In this document: piece after piece, positions 36,896 to 45,844 of the stretch
Position numbering within the stretch: the first letter of the stretch is position 1
How the letters are laid out: the number at the start of each line of letters is the position of its first letter
The notes under the pieces: model-generated
What the model was told of the DNA's origin: nothing
The model's database searches: none
What the model saw: only the letters and a program-made list of their open reading frames with translations
Program-made: the position numbers and the translations under genes
NCBI RefSeq assembly: GCF_002776695.1
Contig: NZ_LFJC01000003.1
Span: 333,578 to 397,577 of the forward strand
Direction of reading: 5' to 3'
Source: Bradyrhizobium nitroreducens
GTDB taxonomy: Bacteria; Pseudomonadota; Alphaproteobacteria; Rhizobiales; Xanthobacteraceae
DNA length: 64,000 nucleotides

Positions 36896-37678
36896 ATGCC
36901 CCGAAGCCGAAGCATGTATATTTGGAAGCTCGAACCGGTTCTCGCCGCCGAAGGTGGCGTCAACAAGCTCGTCGAGAAAGCGCGCCGTGCCAAGCTCTCG
37001 GCGATCTGGGTCAAGGTCGCCGATGGCGTTTCGCCGTATCGCAACGTGACCGGGGCGATGGCCGCCACGATGACCAATCTCGTCAACAAGGCTCATGACA
37101 GCAATTTGCAGGTCTGGGGTTGGCAGGTCCCGCATTGCCCGACGACGCAGGCCGCTCAGGCCGAAGCGACGGCGTTCAGGAATCTGGCGCAGCAATTCGA
37201 TCTGGACGGCATGATCATGGATGCCGAAGGCGGCGCGGAATTCTTTCACGGCGGCATCAATGAGGCGAGAGCCTACGGCACTGCGATGCGGCAGGCGGCG
37301 AACGCGCTGAGCAAACCCCTGGGAATGTCGAGCAACGACATCCCGCAGAACATCACTGGCTGGCTTCCGAGATTCACCGAAATCGCTCAGCACGCCGATT
37401 TCAACTTTCCCCAAACCTACTACGGCTCCAGTCCCAGCGTCGCATCGCGCATCGATCGTGCGGTCAACGGCAATGCGCATCTGACAATTCCTTTCGCCCC
37501 CGTTGGCGCGGGCTATGTCGGGGATGGCGGCGGCTGCGCGTCGGCCCAGGCCTGCGCGGAACGCGCGACCATCTTCATTCAGCTCTGCAAGGACCGGGAT
37601 TATCAGAGCTATTCGTTCTGGCATTGGGCTGGCGCGCCGATGGCCCTGTGGGAGGTTCTGAACACCACACCGGCCTAG
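36896..37678 (+). CDS. TIM-barrel-like protein of unknown function
   Basis: 260 residues. The order of motifs is that of a (beta/alpha)8 glycoside-hydrolase-like barrel: LSAIWVKVADGVSPY on an early strand, LQVWGWQVPHCPTT, FDLDGMIMDAEGGAEFF with acidic residues at a strand end, ADFNFPQTYYGSSPS, and YQSYSFWHWAGAPMALWEV at the end. It is probably cytoplasmic, as no signal peptide is seen from ATG 36896, which follows GGAGCC. A carbohydrate- or peptidoglycan-related role is possible but not shown. Confidence 0.7.
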   Translation: MPRSRSMYIWKLEPVLAAEGGVNKLVEKARRAKLSAIWVKVADGVSPYRNVTGAMAATMTNLVNKAHDSNLQVWGWQVPHCPTTQAAQAEATAFRNLAQQFDLDGMIMDAEGGAEFFHGGINEARAYGTAMRQAANALSKPLGMSSNDIPQNITGWLPRFTEIAQHADFNFPQTYYGSSPSVASRIDRAVNGNAHLTIPFAPVGAGYVGDGGGCASAQACAERATIFIQLCKDRDYQSYSFWHWAGAPMALWEVLNTTPA

Positions 37679-37683
37679 CGCCA

Positions 37684-37714
37684 TAGCTCGGATGAAGTGA
37701 GCGAAATCCGGGGG
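37684..37714. repeat. Degenerate half copy of the GTAGCCCGGATGGAGCG repeat
   Basis: TAGCTCGGATGAAGTGAGCG followed by AAATCCGGGG matches the left arm of the repeat at 26813-26895 with a few changes; the right arm is missing. It lies between the convergent TIM-barrel and beta-propeller genes. Confidence 0.6.
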
Positions 37715-37727
37715 CGTTCCCGCGCCC

Positions 37728-38696
37728 CTACTCTGTCCTGCGCAAGAACGCCCCGAACGCCCTCGGGCCGTCGCCGGTTTTGATCTCGCCGATCACCTTC
37801 AGCTCGGCCGCGTCGATGATGTTGAGCGTGTTGCTCTCCCAGCACGCCACGATGATACGCTTGCCGTCCGCTGTCGCGGCGATGCCCTCGGGATAGTCGC
37901 CGACATTGATCCGCTTCACCGGCTTCAAGCTCGCAACATCGAACACGCTGACGGTGCCGCCATATTGGTCGGTGACGAAGCCGCGCCCCAAAGTCAGCGC
38001 CACCGCATAGGGCCGCATGCCGACCGGCACGCGGCCGATCTCCCGCTCTTCTGCAATGTCGATCACGGAGACGTCGTCGGAGCCGACATTGGCGGTGTAG
38101 GCGCGCCTGCCCTCGGCATCGATGGTGACGCCGAACGGACGGGTGCCGACCTTGATGGTCGCCTTGCGCTGACGCGTCGTCGTGTCCACGACCGAGACGC
38201 TGTCGTCGTCGCGGTCTGCCGAGAGCAGCAGCTTGCCGTCGGGCGTCACCGCAAGGCCCGACGGCGAGGCGCCGACCGCGATGCTGGCGGTGACGCCGCG
38301 CGAGGCCGTATCGATCACCCGGACCGCGGCGGCGTACCAGTCGGCGACGTAGACCGTCTTGCCATCCGGCGCGACGGCGATGCCGAGCGGCCCGCCGCCG
38401 ACCTCGATGCGGCCAGCGACCTGGCGGCTCGCGGCATCCACCACCGTCACCGCCTTGGCGTCGGGGCTCGTGACATAGGCAAAGCGCCCGTCCGCGCTGA
38501 CGGCCACCCCCGCCGGCTTGCCGCCGATGGGAATGGTCGCGACGCTGCGCGAGGTTGCGAGGTCCACCACCATCAGATCGTCACTGAGCTGGTTGGTGAC
38601 GAACGCCTCCTCGGCAGCCGCGCTGCCGAGGCCGGCATGGCAAAGGCTGGCGGCGAGCGCCGCCAGAGCCAGCACCCGCAAGTCCAGTGCCCGCAA
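37728..38696 (-). CDS. Periplasmic YVTN-family beta-propeller protein
   Basis: 322 residues. The signal peptide (ALDLRVLALAALAASLCHAG) is followed by seven 40-residue blades with the repeating pattern V-x-V-[IV]-D-x-A-[ST]-x-x-x-x-x-x-I-x-V-G-x-x-P-x-G-[IV]-A-[VI]-[ST]-x-D-G. This size and pattern match the beta-propeller proteins found with PQQ-dependent alcohol oxidation (TIGR03866 type). The start is TTG 38696, 2 bp after the SRPBCC stop (TGACCTTG), so the two genes are coupled. It may be a periplasmic binding or scaffolding protein; no PQQ dehydrogenase gene is in the window. Confidence 0.82.
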   Translation of the reverse strand: MRALDLRVLALAALAASLCHAGLGSAAAEEAFVTNQLSDDLMVVDLATSRSVATIPIGGKPAGVAVSADGRFAYVTSPDAKAVTVVDAASRQVAGRIEVGGGPLGIAVAPDGKTVYVADWYAAAVRVIDTASRGVTASIAVGASPSGLAVTPDGKLLLSADRDDDSVSVVDTTTRQRKATIKVGTRPFGVTIDAEGRRAYTANVGSDDVSVIDIAEEREIGRVPVGMRPYAVALTLGRGFVTDQYGGTVSVFDVASLKPVKRINVGDYPEGIAATADGKRIIVACWESNTLNIIDAAELKVIGEIKTGDGPRAFGAFLRRTE

Positions 38697-38698
38697 GG

Positions 38699-39280
38699 TC
38701 AGCTGCCGCTCTCGATCTTCTTCTTCAGCGCCTCGAGCCCGGTCTTGTAGAGCCCGCTCACCGCGGTCTTGGCGGCCTCGTCGTTCAGCTCCGGCGGCGG
38801 ATCGTTGTTGGGAAAGCCGCGATAGAACGCCCCGGCCCATTCCAGCTTGGCCTTGCCGTCCGGCGCCGGCGACACCGTCAGCGTCGAGGAATAATTGGTG
38901 ACCGGCAGCACCTTCACGTCGACCTTGGTGATCCGGTACGAATAGCTCATCATGTCGGGCTCGTATTTGTAGAGCTCCTCCTCGACCGTCGCGCCGCCCT
39001 GCAGGGTCAGCGTCCGCGTCGCGCCGACCTCGTTGCCCTTCTCGCCCGTGGTCTTGGTGACGGGCGGAAGCCAGCTCATGTCCTGGAAGTTGCGGATCGC
39101 GGCCCAGACCTTGTCCTGCGGCGCGTTGATCTCGATGGATTCACGCACCTTCTGCCGGGTCGGCCCATGCGCCCAGGCGGCCGGTGAAAACACCGGCGCA
39201 AACGCCAGCGTCAAAGCCGCCGCTCCCGCGGTCGTCAGCACCGCAGCCACGGCCGTGCGTCGTCCAATCGTCACCCTCAT
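38699..39280 (-). CDS. Secreted SRPBCC (START/Bet v1-like) family protein
   Basis: 193 residues. A Tat- or Sec-like signal (VTIGRRTAVAAVLTTAGAAA) is followed by a polyketide-cyclase-type lipid- or ligand-binding fold: ESIEINAPQDKVWAAIRNFQ, then VGATRTLTLQGGATVEEEL, DMMSYSYRITKVD and KLEWAGAFYRGFPNNDPPPE. It binds a hydrophobic ligand in the family sense; ligand unknown. It is upstream of, and coupled to, the beta-propeller gene, so the two probably act together in the periplasm, possibly linked to PQQ- or alcohol-dependent metabolism (inference from the neighbour's family). Confidence 0.82.
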   Translation of the reverse strand: MRVTIGRRTAVAAVLTTAGAAALTLAFAPVFSPAAWAHGPTRQKVRESIEINAPQDKVWAAIRNFQDMSWLPPVTKTTGEKGNEVGATRTLTLQGGATVEEELYKYEPDMMSYSYRITKVDVKVLPVTNYSSTLTVSPAPDGKAKLEWAGAFYRGFPNNDPPPELNDEAAKTAVSGLYKTGLEALKKKIESGS

Positions 39281-39394
39281 CTCGTTTCCTCATACGTCCC
39301 GTTGATCGTGCGCGACTTGGAGCGCGCTGCGGTCATCCTAGCGTATTTTGGGGCCGAGGGGAGACCGGTTCGTGGCGTGGTTGCGGCGGCGATG

Positions 39395-39950
39395 TCCGCC
39401 CACCCACAACCCATTGCGCGGCCCGGCGGGCAAAACACCCATGGGAGGGTCAACGCCGCCGCCCGAAAAGATTTCTCTTTATCAGAACTTCGGATTATCG
39501 TATACGAGACCCATCCCGTCCCGGGCCGAGGGGCGCATCGCGATCGTCACGAACGCGGGATGGGACGTGGTGGACGTGAGGCGGCGTCGGCGCGAAGGGC
39601 TTCGCAGGGCGGGCAACCGTGAGCGAGGGTGTCGCGCACACGACCGGCGCAGCCTCCGTACGGCAAAATCGTGTGGTCCTGGCGCCCGGGGTCTGTGCGC
39701 CAAGTCTTGCGGTGATGCAGGCAGCCCAACCGGGCACGTGCATCAGTCATCCGCAAGGCGACGGGGGCAATAGCGCAACGCTCCCCGGGGAGAGCACGAC
39801 ATAAGCCGTCAACCCACTGCGCAGGGAAGGCCGGATGTTCGGCTTCACCTGTATGCCGCTGTGCAGCTTCTTGTCACGCAGGATTCGCACAGTGGACCGC
39901 GGGTGCCAGCCGGCACCCGGCCTTCCCTGCGCCCTCGGCACTTCCGAGGG
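39395..39950. repeat. Highly folded dispersed repeat, possible structured RNA
   Basis: This 0.55-kb stretch has no convincing gene; the open frames across it are arginine/proline-rich chance frames of the type I associate with a multicopy Bradyrhizobium sequence. It is packed with perfect inverted repeats: CCCATCCCG 39510-39518 with 39556-39564; CACACGA 39637-39643 with 39669-39675; CTTGCGGTGATGC 39706-39718 with 39740-39757 (5-nt bulge), enclosing GCCC/GGGC; CTCCCCGGGGAG 39781-39792; and GCGCAGGGAAGGCCGG 39819-39834 with 39917-39932, enclosing GGGTGCC/GGCACCC 39901-39918. It separates the SRPBCC gene from the AAA ATPase gene. Confidence 0.6.
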
Positions 39951-40034
39951 TGGAGACTGAGGCAAAGCTCGGGCACGACGTGCCGCGAGAACGGGAAACC
40001 GCGCGTGCGATCCGGATCGGAAGGCGAGATGGAT

Positions 40035-40058
40035 GCTTCGCTGCGCTCGCGATGACGG
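40035..40058. repeat. Half copy of the GTCATTGCGA repeat
   Basis: CTTCGCTGCGCTCGCGATGACGG matches the right arm of the repeat family at 13564-13648. Only one arm is present, next to the stop of the AAA ATPase gene. Confidence 0.55.
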
Positions 40059-40090
40059 GGAGAGAGCGCGTGTCGATTACGCCCCTTCAC

Positions 40091-40858
40091 CTATTCCTCC
40101 AGCGTCGCATCGACGAACCCGCGCGGGTCAGCACAAAACTCCCGCATCAGCCGATAATGATCGGTCTCCTCGACCGTCACAGGCTCCAGCCCATATTTCG
40201 CCAGCCGCAGCAGCCGCGCATTCGGATAAGCCATCAACATCGGCGCGTGCGTCGCCATGATCACCTGACAGATCCGGGATTCTTCCATGCGACGCAGCAG
40301 CTTGAGGAATTCGATCTGGCGTGCCGGCGACAGCGCCGATTCCGGCTCGTCGAAGATGAAGATACCCTGGCGTTGGCAGCGCTCCTCGAAGAAGCGCAGG
40401 AAGCCTTCGCCGTGGGAATGCGACAGGAAATCGGGACCGACCTGGCCGGCATCACGCGCGGCCTTGTCCAGATACCGCGCGACCGAGAAAAAGCTCTCGG
40501 CACGAAAGAACCAGCCATTGGTGATCTTCGGCAGCCAGCTCGCGCGCAGGGCCTTGCCGAGCTGGCCGCCCATCTTCTCGCGCGCCTCGGAATGATCGAC
40601 CGCCATGTAACCCTTGCCGCCGCCGGCATCGTCGTAGCCGGCAAGCGCTGCGATCCCCTCCAGGATCGTCGACTTCCCGGTGCCGTTCTCACCGACGATG
40701 ATGGTGATGGCGGCGTCGAATTTGAGCTCGAATTCATCCGGGAAGATGGGCAGGCAGAACGGATAGACCTCGCGATCGTGGACGCGCGACGGGTCGAGCC
40801 AGACCCGTTTCAGGTAAGGCGCCGGCAAATTGATCGTCCGACCGCTTCTTCGGCTCAT
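40091..40858 (-). CDS. AAA/ABC-type ATPase, SMC-like
   Basis: 255 residues. The Walker A motif is VGENGTGKSTILEG (56-69), the signature-like SHSHGEGFLRFFEER is at about 147-161, and the Walker B is GIFIFDEPESALSP (165-178) followed by a switch-like VIMATHAPMLMAYP. This is the ATP-binding-cassette fold of predicted AAA ATPases related to MoxR-like/SMC hinge-less proteins (COG3910 type). ATG 40858 follows GGAGG. It stands alone, so no partner or process can be assigned; some relatives belong to defence or phage-associated systems. Confidence 0.8.
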   Translation of the reverse strand: MSRRSGRTINLPAPYLKRVWLDPSRVHDREVYPFCLPIFPDEFELKFDAAITIIVGENGTGKSTILEGIAALAGYDDAGGGKGYMAVDHSEAREKMGGQLGKALRASWLPKITNGWFFRAESFFSVARYLDKAARDAGQVGPDFLSHSHGEGFLRFFEERCQRQGIFIFDEPESALSPARQIEFLKLLRRMEESRICQVIMATHAPMLMAYPNARLLRLAKYGLEPVTVEETDHYRLMREFCADPRGFVDATLEE

Positions 40859-41135
40859 ACGCTGCCTCCAGTTCATTCTGACCGATCTCTCGATCAGAAC
40901 ATAAAGGGAACACAACCCCCGCGTAAGCTGCATCTTGGAAACATATGGAAACAACTCGAAACAAACTCGTCTCACGTTACCGGCAGATAAATTAAAACGT
41001 CAGATTGTAAGCCGGGATGGCCCGAAGGAAACGCAACTGAGAGACTGCCTGCCGGCATGAGGCCGGCTCCCCTGCTCGCGACCCCGCAATGATTGACGGA
41101 CGTCCGGGACGCCAAGAAGCCGCGAGGAATGCGCG

Positions 41136-43217
41136 ATGGTGTCAACGTATTTCGGTTACAACTACATCACGCGCAATCTCAAGCAGTCCCTGACCCGGGT
41201 CGAACAGCAACCCGATGTCTCGCGCGAGGCCGCCTATTACAAAGCCCACATCGGCAATGTGAAGACCGTCGACGACTTGATGAAGGACTACCGCCTGTAT
41301 CATTATGCGTTGAAGGCATACGGGCTGGAAGACATGGCATACGCCAACGCCTTCATGAAGAAGGTGCTGGAGAGCGACCTCAACGACTCCAAGAGCTTCG
41401 TCAACAAGCTGGTCGACAAACGCTACCGGGAGTTTGCCGCGGCGTTCTCCTTCAACGACGCTGCAAAGCCGGTTGCCCAGTCGGACAACCAGATCGACGA
41501 GATGATCGGTCTGTACACGGCGACCAAGAAGAGCCAGGTCGATGCACTCGCCAGCGACTCGAATTACTACAGCGCCCAGATCGGCAACGTCAGCAGCGCA
41601 GACGACATCCTGAACAACGATCGCCTGCGCAACTATGTCTATTCGGCATTCGGGATCGACGAAAGCAAGTGGCCGCCGGCCACGATCAGCCAGGTCCTGC
41701 GCAGCGACCCGTCCGATCCAAGCAGCTACGTCAACACCACCTTCGCGTCCCAGCTGAGCGGCCTCAACGCGGCGCGCGCCCAGGCGCAATCAGATGCCAG
41801 CACGGCCAGCTCGAACATCGCCAACTACACGGCCCAGCTCTCGCAACCGGGCGCAAACGTGCCCCAATTGCAAGTCCAGATCCTGGTCGAGAAGCATCAC
41901 CTGGAGACGTATAAGAACAGCATCTCCAGTCTCAACGACCAGATCGCAACGATCGGCGGATTTGTGGATATGGCCGGCGCGTTCGAGTTCTCGCCCGACG
42001 GGTCGCTCCCGGCAGGCACGCCCGCGCAGACAGCTGCGAATATCACGCTCACGAAGAAGCGGTTCGACGACAGCAAGGCCGCGGTCTATTCGGCGGCAAG
42101 CCCGCTGAGCGAGGCCTTTGCAATCAATCAATTCAGAACGGCCATCCTCAAACTGAATTCGGTCGACGCGTTCGTATCGACGCCGAGCGTGTATGATTTT
42201 GCGCTCGGCGCCGTCGGCCTCGACCCGAAGAAGGTCTCGCAGGCGACCATCAAGGCCGTCCTCGAAAGCGACGTCGGCGATCCCAAGAGCTACGTATATA
42301 CTCTCAAGGACAATCGATACGTTCAGCTCGCACGCGCGTTCAACTTCGATGCAAAAGGCAATCTGACGACCCCCCTGTTGGCGCAGGACGCGGCGGAGGT
42401 CCTCCAGATCTCGAGGGACTACGTCATTCAAGCGGTGAAGAGCGCAAGCACGTTGAGCACCAAGCAGCAGGCGGCGGTTCGGGCGCAAGCGGCCAAGGAC
42501 GCGACGGCCTATCAGGAGGCGATCGCCGGCATCGACAGCGTTTCCGATCTTCTGGCAAACAGGCCGATGGTCGATCTGGTTCTCCTGGCCAAGGGCTTGA
42601 ACCCCAGCAAGGTCAGCACCGATTTCCTCGAGAAGATCTTCGCCTCCGATCTGAACGATCCCAAGAGCTTCGCCAACACGCAGAGCGATCCTCGCTTTGC
42701 CGACATCGTGGCGTCGTTCAATTTCGACAGCAAGGGCAACGTCGTGCGCCTGCCGATGATGGGTCCCCAGAAGCGGGATCAATTGCGGGACACACAGGCA
42801 AATTATGTCCAGCAAAGCCTCGAGCAGCAGCAAGGCGAAACCAATCCCGGCGTACGCCTGGCGCTCTATTTCCAGCGCAAGGCGGGCGACATCACGTCGG
42901 CATACGACATCCTCGCCGACAAGGCTCTTTCGGAGGTGTTCAGGACCACCTTCAACTTACCTGATCAGATGGCGGCGATGCCGATCGACCAGCAGGCCAA
43001 GTACGTGGACAAGTTCATGAAGGTCAAGGATCTGTCCGACCCCGCGAAAGTCGCGAAGCTGCTGAGCCGCTTCTCGGCCATGTACGACGTCAAGAACAAC
43101 CAGAGCACCGGCCAGGCTCAATCTCCCTTGCTCAATCTGTTTCAAGGGTCGGGCTCGGGCCTATCGAGCATGAGTGAATCCACGTACCTGGCGATCGCCA
43201 AACTGCGCGCTCACTGA
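41136..43217 (+). CDS. DUF1217-repeat protein
   Basis: 693 residues built of at least four copies of the DUF1217 module. Each carries the motif [IV]L-x-SD-x-x-DP-x-S[FY]-x-N followed by [RY][YF]-x-x-[LF]A-x-[AS]F-x-F, at about residues 78-112, 188-210, 371-405 and 502-532. A long coiled-coil-like insertion (about 210-290) separates modules 2 and 3. DUF1217 proteins of rhizobia are usually found in flagellar gene clusters and a few are secreted. No flagellar gene is near here and there is no signal peptide, so export by the flagellar apparatus or another route is possible (inference). Confidence 0.85.
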   Translation: MVSTYFGYNYITRNLKQSLTRVEQQPDVSREAAYYKAHIGNVKTVDDLMKDYRLYHYALKAYGLEDMAYANAFMKKVLESDLNDSKSFVNKLVDKRYREFAAAFSFNDAAKPVAQSDNQIDEMIGLYTATKKSQVDALASDSNYYSAQIGNVSSADDILNNDRLRNYVYSAFGIDESKWPPATISQVLRSDPSDPSSYVNTTFASQLSGLNAARAQAQSDASTASSNIANYTAQLSQPGANVPQLQVQILVEKHHLETYKNSISSLNDQIATIGGFVDMAGAFEFSPDGSLPAGTPAQTAANITLTKKRFDDSKAAVYSAASPLSEAFAINQFRTAILKLNSVDAFVSTPSVYDFALGAVGLDPKKVSQATIKAVLESDVGDPKSYVYTLKDNRYVQLARAFNFDAKGNLTTPLLAQDAAEVLQISRDYVIQAVKSASTLSTKQQAAVRAQAAKDATAYQEAIAGIDSVSDLLANRPMVDLVLLAKGLNPSKVSTDFLEKIFASDLNDPKSFANTQSDPRFADIVASFNFDSKGNVVRLPMMGPQKRDQLRDTQANYVQQSLEQQQGETNPGVRLALYFQRKAGDITSAYDILADKALSEVFRTTFNLPDQMAAMPIDQQAKYVDKFMKVKDLSDPAKVAKLLSRFSAMYDVKNNQSTGQAQSPLLNLFQGSGSGLSSMSESTYLAIAKLRAH

Positions 43218-43264
43218 CGATCACTCGCCGTTACCAAAGCATGATCCGAAAGGTGCGCAGCGCT

Positions 43265-44128
43265 TTAGTCCAGCACCTCGAGCACCAGCTCCATGGTCAT
43301 CAACACGGGATTGTCGCCACGGATCAGACGGCCCTCCGCGATGCCGCCGGTATAGTCGATGAGCGCGACGTCGAGCGCTGCTTCCAGCGCGCCGGCAGGA
43401 CCGGGCGCGATCGCCCCGGCCGTGATCGCGAGCTCGGTGGCAAACGGTTCGGTCACGCCGCCATGGGCGAAGCGGGCACCGATGGTCGAGCCGACGCCGC
43501 CGCGCACCCTCGCGCGCGCAATGCCGTGCGCGCGGCAGAACTCTTCGAGCGAGCCGGCAAAATCCTGGTTGGGCCGCAGCCGCAGCGCGAAAGCACGGCT
43601 CGTCGTGCGCGCGCCGGTGCGCGCGGCGGCCACCGGCCCGAACAGCTTGAAATTGGTCTCGGGATCCGGCTCGGCGGTGAACATCGCGCCATCAAGGCCG
43701 AAGGCCTCGACCTCGAACGGCTCGGCGACGATGGTTTCATCCGGCATCATGTGGCCGCCGCCGGCCTTGCCGTCCGCCTCCGTCCACAGCCCGTGACAGT
43801 GAAAGAACGGCGCGCCGTCACGCATGCCGAGCGTCATGCTGCCGGGCTTCGTGCGCGTCGTGCCAGCCGGCCGATAGGTGTCGCTGTAGAACGCGGCGTT
43901 CTCGCCCGTCTTCGACAGCGCCGGCATGACATAGGCGAACGGCCCGAGCGCGCCGCGGGCGAAGCTCAGCACGCCGCCGGCAAATCCTTCGGCCGCAAAG
44001 CCGCGCCGCACGGCCTCCAGCAGCGACAGGCCCGGCTGAAGCGTGAAGGAAAAGGCGCGCCCCCTCGCTTCCACCCATTGGATGCGTTCTGCGAGCGGTG
44101 TGCCCGGCTGCTTGATACTCCGCATCAC
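43265..44128 (-). CDS. Protein with two PPC/DUF296-like domains
   Basis: 287 residues that look like two tandem PPC (DUF296) modules. Each has a Gly-rich strand (GGVLSFARGALGPF; VRGGVGSTIGARF) and the first also has the His-rich pattern PFFHCHGLWTEADG, then GGHMMPDETIVAEPFEVEA. Such domains bind zinc and form trimers and are sometimes AT-hook linked in plants; here there is no AT-hook. It is encoded 6 bp downstream of the acyl-CoA synthetase, so it probably shares its pathway. Function unknown. Confidence 0.72.
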   Translation of the reverse strand: MMRSIKQPGTPLAERIQWVEARGRAFSFTLQPGLSLLEAVRRGFAAEGFAGGVLSFARGALGPFAYVMPALSKTGENAAFYSDTYRPAGTTRTKPGSMTLGMRDGAPFFHCHGLWTEADGKAGGGHMMPDETIVAEPFEVEAFGLDGAMFTAEPDPETNFKLFGPVAAARTGARTTSRAFALRLRPNQDFAGSLEEFCRAHGIARARVRGGVGSTIGARFAHGGVTEPFATELAITAGAIAPGPAGALEAALDVALIDYTGGIAEGRLIRGDNPVLMTMELVLEVLD

Positions 44129-44134
44129 CTATGC

Positions 44135-45742
44135 TCAGCCTGCCTTGGTCTTGTCGAGATCGAGCAGGCCGCGCGCCTCGAGCTCGTCGCGCACCATGCG
44201 CTTCGGCACCTTGCCATAGCCGGATTTCGGCAAGGCCTCCCAGAAGAAGAAGCGCTTCGGCATCTTGTAGCGCGGCACTTTGGGCGAGAGGAACGCCGCC
44301 ATCTCGGCCTCGCTCACCGCCTTCTCGCCCTCGCGCGCAACGCAGACGGCAACGCCGACCTCGCCCCAGGTCGCATCGGGCACGCCGAGCACCGCGACCT
44401 CGCCGACCGCGGGATGCGTCAGAATCTTCTCCTCGATCTCGCGCGGATAGATGTTGGAGCCGCCGGAGATGTACATGTCGGAGGCGCGTCCCGTGATGTA
44501 GACGAAGCCCTCCTCGTCCATGTGGCCGAGGTCGCCGGTGCGGAACCAGCCGTTGCGGAACGCCTTCGCATTGGCTTCGGGATTGTCGTAGTAACCGGCG
44601 AGCACCGCAGGCCCGATCACGCAGATCTCGCCGCTCTGGTTGGCCGCGAGCTCGCGCCCCTCGTCGTCCTGGATCGAGACCTGCATGCCGGTGCGCTCGA
44701 AGCCGCAAGTGCCGATCTTCGCATGCGGGCCGTCCTCGGGATCGTGCAGCGCGGCCGGCAGCACGGTGATGTTGCCCGTGACCTCGCCGAGGCCGAAATA
44801 CTGCACGATGACCTTGCCGAGCTTCCTCAACGCGGTCTTCTGATCCTCGCGGTACATCGGCGCGCCCGCATAGATGACGTGACGCAGCGAGGAATGATCG
44901 TATTTGTCGACGGCGGGGTGCTCGACCATCATCTTCAGGATGGTCGGCACGGTGAAGAGATTGGCAACCCGATGCGCCTCGATCAGGCGGAACGCCTCGT
45001 TGATGTCGAACTTCTCGGTCGGCAAGAGAACGGTGCAGACGCCGCGCGCGGTCTGCACCAGCTGATGTACGCCGGCGCCGTGCGACAGCGGCGCCACCAC
45101 CAGCGAGGCGTCGTTCTCGGTGACGCCGGGCGTGAGATCGGCGAGATGGTTGGTGACGACAAAGCCCATCTGGCCATGCGTCAGCACCGCGGCCTTGGAA
45201 CGGCCTGTCGTGCCCGAGGTGAAGAAGAACCAGCAGGGATCGTCGTGCTCGACGGCGACGTTCTCGACCACCTCCCCGGCTCGCGAGGCGATGGCCTCAG
45301 CAACCGACGTCTCGCCGAACGCACCCTTGCCGTCGATGCTCCAGGTGAACTCCAGCGCGCCGCCCTTCACGGCCGCGGCATGCTCGGGAAAATCGACATG
45401 GCACAGGAACGCCTTCGCCCCCGAGGCCTGTGCGAGATAGGTCACCTCATCCGGCATCAGGCGGAAATTGGTGGGCACCCAGACCGCGCCGAGCCGGAAC
45501 GCGGCGAACATCGAGAAGAACATCTCGTCGCCATTCTTGGAATGGACCAGGATGCGATCGCCCTTGACGATGCCGCGCGCGGCAAGCGCAGCCGCCAGCG
45601 CCGAGACCTGCGCATCGATCTGCCGCCAGCTCCAGGATCTGTCACCCCAGACGAAACCGGGACGCGCACCATGCCGCCGCGCATTCTGGGTCAGCATGTA
45701 AGCGAGATTCATGACGCGGCGGGACATGCGCAGGGGCTGCAT
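44135..45742 (-). CDS. AMP-dependent acyl-CoA synthetase
   Basis: 535-residue ANL-family enzyme that activates a carboxylic acid as acyl-AMP and transfers it to CoA. The P-loop FFFTSGTTGRSKAAVLTHG lies near residues 172-190, the adenylate-binding region YFGLGEVTGN near 313, the hinge ITGRASDMYISGGSNIYP near 417-434 and the catalytic Lys in KSGYGKVPKRMVRDEL near 515. The lack of close similarity to a specific subgroup leaves the acid unknown (medium/long-chain or aromatic). It is followed, 6 bp later, by the PPC/DUF296 gene. Confidence 0.88.
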   Translation of the reverse strand: MQPLRMSRRVMNLAYMLTQNARRHGARPGFVWGDRSWSWRQIDAQVSALAAALAARGIVKGDRILVHSKNGDEMFFSMFAAFRLGAVWVPTNFRLMPDEVTYLAQASGAKAFLCHVDFPEHAAAVKGGALEFTWSIDGKGAFGETSVAEAIASRAGEVVENVAVEHDDPCWFFFTSGTTGRSKAAVLTHGQMGFVVTNHLADLTPGVTENDASLVVAPLSHGAGVHQLVQTARGVCTVLLPTEKFDINEAFRLIEAHRVANLFTVPTILKMMVEHPAVDKYDHSSLRHVIYAGAPMYREDQKTALRKLGKVIVQYFGLGEVTGNITVLPAALHDPEDGPHAKIGTCGFERTGMQVSIQDDEGRELAANQSGEICVIGPAVLAGYYDNPEANAKAFRNGWFRTGDLGHMDEEGFVYITGRASDMYISGGSNIYPREIEEKILTHPAVGEVAVLGVPDATWGEVGVAVCVAREGEKAVSEAEMAAFLSPKVPRYKMPKRFFFWEALPKSGYGKVPKRMVRDELEARGLLDLDKTKAG

Positions 45743-45844
45743 GGGGATTCCTCTTCAAGGGCGGACGGCGCGACCATCCACTCATTGCTGCCCATTTATC
45801 GCCATCGCCCGCGCCCCTGCAAGGCCGCCGGCCGCACACCTGCT

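Noticed and set aside
39302..39804. Several overlapping frames of 60-170 codons
   Set aside because: They lie in the structured repeat, have Arg/Pro/Thr-rich content and no start signals; considered chance frames.
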